Of a stretch of DNA of 26,070 nt, positions 8,128 to 20,100 are shown one piece after another (position 1 is the first letter of the stretch; each line of letters starts with the position of its first letter). The notes below the pieces were generated by a model. The model was not told the origin of the DNA. It was given only the letters and a program-made list of their open reading frames with translations, and did no database searches. The translations under genes and the position numbers were made by a program. This stretch comes from Phoronis australis (lineage: Eukaryota > Phoronida > Phoronidae): positions 284,890 through 310,959 of the forward strand of contig NMRA01000516.1 in assembly GCA_002633005.1 (NCBI GenBank). The letters run 5' to 3'.

Positions 8128-11100
8128 CTGCAATGAATAAGAGAAAATTGCGTATATATAATCCTTTTCGAGAGTCCAACGTTTAAAGTATCATTCGAAT
8201 TCCATGTGGTGCAAAATTGAATTTACGACAATTCTTCGGCAGTGTGAAAATGAAAATTTTAATGCATAAAATATCCTACCTCAAAAAACATTGACTTGGA
8301 CAAATGATTTGCGTACAGCGTCGTTTTTGTGGTGTTTAACGAGCTGAAGGTAGCAACGGGTCTCCCATTACTTTCGACCAGCAACGACCCAACAACAAGA
8401 GAATCTGTCAGGTCGTGAATCAAACCGCTGAAAATAGGAGATTTAAACAGGGTCATTGGATATTATATTCACCAATTTCCATGTGTTCACGTACTGATGC
8501 CGCTTGCATTCATATAAACAATTGTACAAGATATAACAGCGTTACAGTGACACAGATACAACAGCGTTACAGTTACACATATACAACAGCGTTACAGTTA
8601 CACAGGTACAACAGTGTTATAGTGACACAAAAACGACATTAAGAACTAGATCACTAACTACTACCTTTCATTTCATTTCAAGACGAAATTTCTTCAAAAC
8701 CGCTCTTACAGTTTCCTAAATTATCATTTCGTTTTCATTTTATGTAACTTTTGAGTTTCTTTGAAAAATCACAGCAGCCATATTTTTGATAATCCTTCAT
8801 GGAAAACTAGCATTTTAAAACTTGGAGAACGGTGCATAAAGCATAGTGAAGGTTTCATATGAAGCTGATCAGTCATTCTGAGATACGGTGTTCCGGCGAA
8901 ATTAGCCAAATTTGGACTTTTTGTGGGGTTCTACATAGCTTATTAATCCCTTGAAATAAGTACAACATAATGCTTTATTCTTGATCAAGGTATTGCTTCA
9001 TGAAGTCTTCTCGCAACCTGTTCTCAGAGTTTCCCTTAAACGTAAGCAATGGCATAAAAACAAAATGTTATTTCAAAAGTTACAGGTTTGCGCTTGACTT
9101 GGTACGGTAGGTACTTCTAGACAATGACTCACTTTCGATACTTTGACTACAGGTGCAAAGTTTGGTTCACAAACATCAGTTGCAGAACGAAACACTCAAG
9201 CCCATGTATCTCCAACAAAAATTTCAGCTTTCTGGGAGACTCGAACCCCTGCTGTTAGAGAACATTACGGATGCGCATACCAAGTCTTCCTCTTATTCGT
9301 AGTCACCAAGCGCACTGGAGACGAAATGCACGCTACGTATGCCTTAAGCAATGATTTGTTGGGTAAATCATGTAAACAAGCAATTGCAGAAATGTCTTGT
9401 CCAAGTGTACGTATGAAATTTTTAGAAAACACTACACCATTACGACTTTCAAGTCCTGTATAAAGTATCTCAATGGAGTAAATTAAGTTAACAAGGAAAT
9501 AATCTAATACTAGAGATTTTAACCCAAATTTCATACAAATGCATTCGGTGGCCCCTTCAGAATTCAAATAACGCAGAGTAAAAAGTTAACGTTACTCTGC
9601 CCATCAGGCAAATAAGACTTGCGAATTGGCTAAAAAGTAAATTCTAATTGTCTTGTTACCTCACATGAAGTTTCCCGTCGCTGTGCAGAACAAACGAAAC
9701 TAGTGCATTGTACGGTGTTTGGGCAGAGAGTCCACGGTCCAATGGCTTGCCGTCCTGAGTCAGATAACTTGTTTGACCTAAGACACGAAGGTGGAGGTAC
9801 TTTGATTTTCGTCAACAATTTTTTCTCGGTCTCATTAAAGATTAAAGGTCTCCAAGTTTGACTTAAATTACACACTATTTCGTCTTTCACATACTTCGGA
9901 TGAGACAGTCATTTCACCTTTAAGAATTGAAATTGAATCTTACGTCTATTTTCATTCTTAGCTTCTAATAATAAAAAATAAAAATAATAATTGCAGGCGG
10001 TCTGATACATGTTGTACCAGACATGCGCAGGCCTCGCATGTGGGCCCATTGCACTGATCACCTGGAAATATTTTTATGCTTTATTAATATATCGTTTAAA
10101 CCGAGCTTAGAAGCTAGAAACCTGGCTCAAGGGTTTAGCAGTGTGACCTGGTGGGACTCGAACACATGACCTCGAGTAAAGAAAGCGGGCACTTATCAAC
10201 CAGGCCACACTGCCTCCTCTCTTAGCTTCTTAGTCAACAGGCAATTTCTGCCATCTGGTGTCAAGTTATTTTGTGGCCGTAAATAGAGATTGTGGGACTT
10301 GGGACTTCCATACATTTGAAGATTCAACACGCAAGTAAATAAAAAGCCTGTTATGTTATCAGCTACTTTACTTCTGGGCAAATAAACTTGTTCTAACAAT
10401 TGTTGAACTTAGACAAAATATTACAGCGTAATGCTCAGTGCTGAAAAGAAAATATACCTGAGTACGGTGTTGCTCCTACCTGTTATATTCCAGCAGAAAG
10501 AAGAATGGCAAAATATTTCAAACAAATGGGTTTGTGTTCCACGCAACTTACACACTTCTTGGTGGTTGTTTTTGTCACACTTCATAAACTTGGGTATTTC
10601 GCCTTTGATTCTTCTGTTATCCGATGGATTCATGTCACTAGTGGTGACGTCTAACGTCAGCAAGCCCGACTGAAGCATGAGTATTTGCTCGCTCGAGGTA
10701 AACTGTTAATAGACAACACAGTACAGTCAGCTTAATGTAACTCCTTCATTTATCTACTGTTTTGTGGGACCAATTAAGGGTATGAGTGAATATAGAAAAC
10801 TGTCAAACGTAGGAACGCTATGCCCTGAAGATGACTGATCCGGGGAACTTAAGTGATCCTATGACTTGTGGCATGTTTACCAAAGTAGCGTTGGGAATTC
10901 TTAAAATATTCCACTTTTCCACGAGGGGATTTCAAAATCTGAGTTAATGGGATGTGATGAAAATTTTGAAAGCTGCATAAACCCGAAACGAAGAGATGCT
11001 GCAAAATGCAACGTTTTTGAGATTGCATGTTGAATGATACTTTCTCACCTGACCTGGAATGTGTAACGACACGACTGGTTAATAACACCGAGTACGTAAT

Positions 11101-14100
11101 TTTTTTATATTACATGGGCAAATCACAAAGTAGTGCAAAGTAGAAATCCATACGCCTTACATTTTATCGTCTGCAAAATACTGAAACAACCAAACGCGCG
11201 TTAACCAAACAATGCCGGAAATTCCGAGGTGACAAGTTTATGATTGACAAATCGGGTGTCACAACTGTACGTACTACCAGTATGAAGGACATAAAAACAT
11301 CTTCTTAAACGGACCCATCTTTTATATCCACGTTCATTCACTGAGATGAGCCCCAACTCAAGAGACGCGACGAGCAAGCCTCGGGATTTTGACGAAATTT
11401 CCAAGAGGTTTTGCCCATGTCATAAACCTGAGACAAGTGTAGGATTTTCTATTTTTCAAGTGAGTATACCAGGAAAATATGGTCACGTGAACGTTTAATG
11501 GTAGATAAGTATGAAGTTAATATTCAAATACTATGAATATATACTAATAATGTATATATATTTTAATGAGTTAATTATCCTCTGAATATATTTTGCAAAA
11601 GGCACACGCTTGCCGATGGTAACACACACATAGATCAATCGACCGACAAGGCTTCAAATCTGTGGGGTCATGCTAGCGTCTTCATTGATACGTACTGTAA
11701 ATGCATTTTTTTTCGCAATATATTAGAACCCCATGCGCGCACCCAGCCTTATATGGGGGGCTCGAATCTCTCACAAATTGGACCTTTTACTCACAAAAAG
11801 AGGGAGGACTAAAAAAAACTGGATACCACCTTCAGGTCTGTGAATTGTGCTTCTGCGCCTTTTTAGTGGACTTTTGTCTCGGACTTTTTGTTTCTCTAAG
11901 CCGGACCTTTTTACCCACTTCGTCAAATGCAGGGGCTCGTTTGAGCCTCCCGACCCCCCCANTGTAGGATTTTCTATTTTTCAAGTGAGTATACCAGGAA
12001 AATATGGTCACGTGAACGTTTAATGGTAGATAAGTATGAAGTTAATATTCAAATACTATGAATATATACTAATAATGTATATATATATTTTAATGAGTTA
12101 ATTATCCTCTGAATATAATTTGCAAAAGGCACACGCTTGCCGATGGTAACACACACATAGATCAATCGACCGACAAGGCTTCAAATCTGTGGGGTCATGC
12201 TAGCGTCTTCATTGATACGTACTGTAAAGGCATTCTTTTTCGCAATGTATTAGAACCCAATGCGCGCACCCAGCCTTATATGGGGGGCTCGAATCTCTCA
12301 CAAAGTGGACCTTTTACTCACAAAAAGCGGGAGGACTAAAAAAACTGGGTACCACCTTCAGGTATGTGAATTGTGCGTCTGCGCCTTTCTAGTGGACTTT
12401 TGTCTCGGACTTTTTGTTTCTCTAAGCCGGACCTTTTTACCCACTTCGCCAAATGGAGGGGCTCGTTTGAGCCTCCCGACCCCCCNCCCCCCCCCCGGGT
12501 GCGTGCATGAACCCATATCACTGACAATGCTGTCACATCTTCACTGACCCTAGTTGTCATCATGTGCTTTGCATTCTCGTTGTATTAGAATCTGAATGCA
12601 AAGTATATTATGTAAGACAAATTATGCATGGTTGCAATTTTAATTAATGCGCCTGATGGCCAGAGTCAAGCGATCGCAGTGCCTCAATGAAAAGATTTGC
12701 GCGCCAATGACGTGGGCGCGCTTCTAAAATGGTCCCTGCACATGACATTAAGAAACTTGAGTCAAACATACAGTAAACCACATTATGTTCCCCTGTATTT
12801 GCCTATTGTAATTAATTCTTGGTCTAACATTGCCTAGTAAACTTTGATTCATACAAAATCATTTTTAAACGTTTACCTGAAGTATGCCTTTGACGATCCA
12901 TTTATTTCCAATGATGCTGGATGCCGATGACGTTAGATCAAAGAGCTCACCAGGCGGTCCATTTACAGTCACGTGACTTAAAGAACTATTAACGCCAACA
13001 CCAGACAAGTCCACCTGAAGAAATCCGATACTAGGATTTAATACAACACCCTAAGCCCCAAAATGCCGGGCGGTACTGCTCATAAAAATATTCAAAGTGG
13101 GACCAGTTGAGTAATTTTCAAAATAATCAAACGTATTATTATGCCCTGTAGTGAATATTGAACTTGTATACGAATAATTATGTCAATATCAATATGGCGT
13201 GGAAAATATGTTGCGAACATTTAGTCTTGCCAGCACACCGTCTGTTGGCCACTTCAGACTTATAGGCTATTCATTGGGTCACGTGATGTGGCCAGTTAGA
13301 GATGGCGTGCAGACAAGATTTAAATGTTTGCAAAATATTAAACTTGTCATTCCAAATGTCCACTTTAAGCAAAATATAACAACCCCTATATGAACTATAA
13401 GCTAGTCAATATAAATGAGAGAAAGAAAGTTCTTTCTAAGGAACGTAAAAATGGAAATGCCGCCAACACTGGAAACCTTGTGGAAAGAGATAGAGAAACT
13501 GCGTGGTCTTCTCTCTTTCACTCCTCTCTCTCCCTCTCCGTCTCCCTCCCCCCCTCTCTTTCCCCATCTCTCTCTCACTAATGAGATACTTTCACTCTTT
13601 CTCTCNNNNNNNNNNNNNNNNNNNNNNNNNNNNNNNNNNNNNNNNNNNNNNNNNNNNNNNNNNNNNNNNNNNNNNNNNNNNNNNNNNNNNNNNNNNNNNN
13701 NNNNNNNNNNNNNNNNNNNNNNNNNNNNNNNNNNNNNNNNNNNNNNNNNNNNNNNNNNNNNNNNNNNNNNNNNNNNNNNNNNNNNNNNNNNNNNNNNNNN
13801 NNNNNNNNNNNNNNNNNNNNNNNNNNNNNNNNNNNNNNNNNNNNNNNNNNNNNNNNNNNNNNNNNNNNNNNNNNNNNNNNNNNNNNNNNNNNNNNNNNNN
13901 NNNNNNNNNNNNNNNNNNNNNNNNNNNNNNNNNNNNNNNNNNNNNNNNNNNNNNNNNNNNNNNNNNNNNNNNNNNNNNNNNNNNNNNNNNNNNNNNNNNN
14001 NNNNNNNNNNNNNNNNNNNNNNNNNNNNNNNNNNNNNNNNNNNNNNNNNNNNNNNNNNNNNNNNNNNNNNNNNNNNNNNNNNNNNNNNNNNNNNNNNNNN

Positions 14101-17100
14101 NNNNNNNNNNNNNNNNNNNNNNNNNNNNNNNNNNNNNNNNNNNNNNNNNNNNNNNNNNNNNNNNNNNNNNNNNNNNNNNNNNNNNNNNNNNNNNNNNNNN
14201 NNNNNNNNNNNNNNNNNNNNNNNNNNNNNNNNNNNNNNNNNNNNNNNNNNNNNNNNNNNNNNNNNNNNNNNNNNNNNNNNNNNNNNNNNNNNNNNNNNNN
14301 NNNNNNNNNNNNNNNNNNNNNNNNNNNNNNNNNNNNNNNNNNNNNNNNNNNNNNNNNNNNNNNNNNNNNNNNNNNNNNNNNNNNNNNNNNNNNNNNNNNN
14401 NNNNNNNNNNNNNNNNNNNNNNNNNNNNNNNNNNNNNNNNNNNNNNNNNNNNNNNNNNNNNNNNNNNNNNNNNNNNNNNNNNNNNNNNNNNNNNNNNNNN
14501 NNNNNNNNNNNNNNNNNNNNNNNNNNNNNNNNNNNNNNNNNNNNNNNNACTCAAAGAATTATTTAATTGGACTCTACTCAGAGAATAACTTACTTGGACG
14601 CCACTCAAAGACGGCTTGCTCCTTTGTTCTTGCCTGTTAACCGATAGAGTGAGGACGCTGTTTGACGGCACCGCTCCTATGATTTTGTTGACGGCGTTAA
14701 TGAAGATGACTCGATTCTGAATGTGGTAGTCTGTTTCATCAAGTATACCTGGCGCAGATAAATAGATTTGCGCATCAAACTACTGGCACAACTTAGCTTA
14801 CCTGCGTTTTATCACACTATACTAGTTGACAATATGCACACCTACGTGCATTCATAGCAATGGCTGCAAAATAAATTTTAGGATAACCTATGAACTATCC
14901 ACGTTAGACATGTTTTGTGTTTCGTTTCGATAAAAAATATTTGTCGAATGATGACATTGGGAATTGCTCGTCCGATGAGCCCCTAACCCTATCCTCCCCT
15001 GCCAGTGGTAGAGTGAACCAGTCCGAGGCAATTTCGCAAATGCCAGGTTTTTGTCTATAGCCCAAGTTCCTTGAACATTGGGCTTATGACGTAGATAACG
15101 TAGCCTTTTTGCATCAACTTACTAGCGCCATTGCTGGTATAGATATCAACTGAAGCCGTCTTATCGATATCGCGCCCACTGGTAATGAGACCAGAAACAG
15201 TAGTAACTTGGCCTCGGAATGTGGTGAAAGTTACAATTCCATGAAAAAGAGACCTGTCGCTTTCTCCAAAGATGGCCTGCAAAAGATCATGGTTTATAAC
15301 TCGTGGGTGCTGAGATAATGCCATCACTCATTTTTTCATCAACTCTTCATGTACGTTAACGACATGGTCAAGCAGAGTTTCAGAACAAAGCGGTTCTAAT
15401 GCGCTTGTCTTCTCAGGCAATGTAGCAGTCCAACATGGGGGTGTCACACGGTCCCACCTCATTATTTCTAAGTGTTCTACCAATGTAACTGTGAACTCCT
15501 CACGTTTTAGTAGTTTTAGTAATATTTGAACAGATTATTCAACTGACCTGTAACTAAGGGTGTATTTTGCTGAAGTGAAATTAATTTTTCCGAAATAATT
15601 GCGTGAAGCGTAAGAAAAGTGATCCGTTTCATGACATGCGACCAACAGTTGCCAAATGGTCAGCTCAGACAATTGTGATAAGTTATTTTTAAAAAATTGA
15701 ATTATAATAAGCAGTTGCATGTACACAGACAAGCGTTTATTTAACAACTGTGAACTGAAATGCTAAGGAAAAATTCTCAACTAACACTGAAGTCACTTTT
15801 TGTGAACAAAGTCCCAGTGAATTTGACTTAACAGGATTCGCCACAGTTTGCCAAAAAACAGCCATTGTTTTATGGTACTGACTGGTTTATAAAAAAATTG
15901 ATCACTGTTTTTATTTCAACTGACTTATTTTAAGGGAGTTAGACACAATTTGTTAAAATGTCGTAAAACAGTTATTGTTTTAAGACATTGAACAATTTCT
16001 AATACTTTTAAATGTGATTTTATATTCGAAATATCAGGTTATTTAATTTGAAAAATGTTTTTTTGGATTCGTTTTTTATTATTTTGCGTGTAATAATAAC
16101 GCGCGTCGCCAGAATTTCACATTGGCATTATACTAAACGATAGGAAAATAAGTGTTACTTAATTCAAACGGCAATTTTGAAATTATTAAAGAAAAAACTT
16201 CTCGTCTTATAGTGTTTGTATCAACTAAACTTACTGCACCCTCCGACAACATGGCCAACTAGCGAAGTGTAGCAAGGTAATCGTGGTCTTGAAATTGGCG
16301 CGCTTTTTAAGAAGGGGCATTCTTAAAATACAATACTGTTTGAGTAAGGAGCTCAAAAAGATACAGGATGAGCATCAAACTGAAACACCAGAAACATTTA
16401 ACACTAAAATTAAACAAGTTTTGAAAGGGATTTCAATCATCGGTTTCATTAGACGTGCTTATTCAGTAGCCCACCTCAAATTTTACATTATTGTCAGAGG
16501 TGCGTTTGTTCAGACGGCCGTATCCATAGACCACGCTGTAATGGAAATGCTAATTCAGTGCAGATTTGTAGTAGGCAATGACCGAAATACAAAATGTGAA
16601 AATTAAAAAAGATCAAAGATAAAATAAAGCAGTGCAGGAATCCCCTTAAATGTTACTTTTGCGTCCAATTTCTGTTATTTTGGCGCGCCACATCAAATTT
16701 CACAGTGACATCATAACAAACAACAGGCAAAAAGCCTAATGTCTTCATTACAGAAATAAAGTAGCTTGATTGATTGATTCAAACAATTGCTCCTTGCATA
16801 CCATAAACGCCTCAATGCTAAAACTTTATTAGAGTAGAGAGACAAAGCGGCATTTACAATAATTGGAATTCCAGCTGTTGCCTCTCTGCTATGTCAAAAC
16901 ATACATGCGGCATTATAACTTGTCATGAGAGCAAGTCAACATCGATTCTAATAAGGAAAATACAAAGAAAATTTAAATGGCATTCCCTTCTGCTTACCAA
17001 AACTCCACACTAGAGGACAGTATTTCGAGCAAATTCAGTTTCGAAGTATCGCTATCACAGTAGGAATTCATCACCGTCCCTTTGAAGATCATCTCAAGCA

Positions 17101-20100
17101 TTTGAGTGGTAAAACTCACTTCAGGAAATTTTAAACAATAAAGGGTCTTAATACAGTTACAGGTGACCGATCAATTACAGCTGGGTTTTGAAAGCGATAC
17201 CGTCACGACACGCAATGATAGTCTTAGAGGCAATAAACTTGTAATTCATGCCATTTACCCGGCGTTATAACATCGGTCTTACGTCATTTCTTGCACAAAT
17301 TAGAAATAGTTTCTGGCTTGTCATTATTACTTCACATCAGTCCTGTTTGTCACGGCTGGTTACTTCACATCAGCCCTGCTAGTCACTGCAAGTTGCTTCA
17401 CATCAGTCCAACTTGTCACGTCACGGCAGGTTGCTTCACATCAGTCCAGCTTGTCACTACAGGTCACTTCACATCAGCCCTGCTTGTCACGGCAGGTCAC
17501 TTCACATCAGCCCTGCTTGTCACGGCAGGTTACTCTATTGTTCAGTCACCCAAGCAGTACTTACAGCTGTCAAGCCATTCGTTATGAAAAGGTGTTTTCT
17601 ATAATTGTACTACGCTCTCTGGTTATAACCAATTTCAAAACAAAAGATGTGAACGTTACTTTGGGAAACTAAACGAGTAAATAGGACAGTAAATTCGATT
17701 CATGTTGTTGACAGCCGACCATGGTATACAGTGCCTTCAATAAGCAAATTTCTTAATTTCACTGACTATCATTGTGTGAACCAAAAAGCACCTGTTAAAC
17801 ATTTTCATTTAATGGATTCGTATTTACTTTTCGTGTTGCTTCTTACTTACATAGCCAATGTCCTCCCTTGTTACTTACATACACAGTGTCTTCTCTTGTA
17901 GCACATGGACCCACGGGATGTGCTGGTGTCACGTCACTATTTCTGAGGTTGACCACTTGAGGTGGAAGCCATTGTTTGGCGACAAAGTTAGCGCCTAGAT
18001 CTCTGTACACACCATTCGGGTGCTTAAAAGGACAATGTTACAATTGGGGGACTTTTTGTATTTTTAGCATAATTTACTTCAAGCGTCTATAAACCCACTT
18101 TCCATCACGAAAACCGGCTTTAGATTTAGATTACTTTCAGTCTTAAAATTGGTCGTAAATTGAAGTCAAATAAGAGGTGACATCACAGTGTTCGCATCAA
18201 GTGACTTGCTCACCGTGCTTCACTCCCGGACTCTAGTAGGCTTGTTAGACTCACAGTGTTCGCTCATTGAGCTTTACTCGCGGAGTGTAGGCTTGTTACG
18301 GTAATGCTCCATGTTATTTTGGTCAAAAATAATTTCGAAATGTTCATTTTTCATTTTTCAAAACCTGCTTACTTTTACAGTACATAATGAAAAATTTACA
18401 AAATGTCTTGTTTCACGATATCTCCGCATTACCAACCATGGTAGTAATAGAATAAAAAAATTTTAATTTTCAGTTTTGTGGAGAAATTTGACAAAATGGA
18501 ATTTTACTTGTTAGATATAGCGTGTCCCGAATAAATGAAAAATTACCGTAGTGCCGGTTTTATGAAAATCTACGAAAAAGATTTAAAATGCCGTTCAGAG
18601 AAGGTAAAACCAAAATTGTCTTCAAAAGCCTAATATTCCCTATCAAAAATAGTATACAACATAGGTAACATAGATAGGACTAAGAGGAGAAGACGAGGGG
18701 GTTTGAGGGGTATTTTGTACTCTTGATAGGCCTTATTTGTACATTAGCAGCAGGAGTGTCGCTCATAAGAAGGCACTCGAGCGTGTACAAATATTAGGGA
18801 TCAACAAAATCATGACGTCATACGTGATGCAAATTTATGCTAAGAGTCTCTTTTGACCTTCAAATGAGGGGAACTTTGCGATCTACAGAGCCGGAGTACG
18901 GCTGTCTTCGCGGCGGGCCTTTGGTGTGTACATAGTACATATATGTCATGACTCTGCCATTGACGCCCTGGAAACCATTTGTTTAAATCGATCAATGAAA
19001 TGACTTGGTGTGGTGAATGGAGTACATTGACTTTGAGTCCGGCTTTGAACATTGAATACCGGTACGGTCGCGGCAGCCCAACAAGCATCAAGATATATTT
19101 AAAGACTTGCAAACCAGCTTACGCTTTGACTGGTGTAAGGCCACGTGTTGTAGAACGAAGAAATGCTGGTTTCAGATTGACAGCTACCAAGGCCTCTTCC
19201 AACGCCAAACCTTGACGGACGAATTTTGATATTTGCGCAGGAGTAATAAGTGCTGCAGTTGTTGCGCGACGGCGATTGTTGGACGCACGGCTCTTCTGTA
19301 AAGACAAACGATTAACTTACGCAATGCCACTCCGGACGAAGGATAGAACTTGAACCCATCTTACACGGGAGATAGAACCATCACATTGACCCACTCTTTG
19401 CAAAACACTTCTAGGCCACCCGTAGTGACAAGAAGCTAGCACACTCACGACTGGAAGGAATTAAGTTAAATTGGTTAAAAACCAGCCTTCCAATCAGTAG
19501 CACTTGGACCTCGCCAAATCGCAAGACTCCGCGAGATTGCGCGAGATATTGCATTGAATGAGAACACCTGACTTTGGCTAGATTTTAGCTAGGTCCTAGC
19601 GTAGGTCCTAGCGTTACTGAACGCTAGCCTGCAGTTGTATGTCGAATAAACTAACATTTGATTTTAGATCACGTTTCGTTATTATGTTTGTCTCGAAGTC
19701 TCGATTTGCTCCCTGGTCGAGTGAGAAGGCGTTTCTGGGCTTAGAAATAACTCATAGTTCTTTATTATTGCTCGATACTATGACCAGCACAACAAACTTC
19801 ACGGAGTGTCATTCAGCTTGTTACGAAGAGTCTGCTCTCGAGCACTAACAAACTGTGGCGAGATCTTCCCAATGCGAGGGTTGATTTCTAATCTAACCAA
19901 CGAACAAGCTGAGACCAGGGGTTTTGTAACCTATAGTGGTGTTAATCAAAAGTTAGCTTTTGATCGAAGAATTTGGATAACGCCTTATAGGTGATCTCGT
20001 CCTAGACTCTATCTTTTGAATCCAAATAAACCCTTCAAAGTGGTCATAAATGTTTGAATTCGCTTACCAACAATTTTGGTGTGATATTTTAAGCATTCTA

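Noticed and set aside
10138-10213. Functional tRNA gene on the minus strand
   Set aside because: T stem is mispaired and seven extra bases precede the acceptor strand; an AT-rich tail follows, as in a SINE.
10431-10673. Plus-strand 80-codon frame
   Set aside because: It is the antisense shadow of exon 11 of the minus-strand gene.
13415-14671. Three long frames of 359-383 codons on both strands
   Set aside because: They are almost entirely translated N from the assembly gap.
17291-17672. Three overlapping forward frames
   Set aside because: They are translations of a 33-bp minisatellite.
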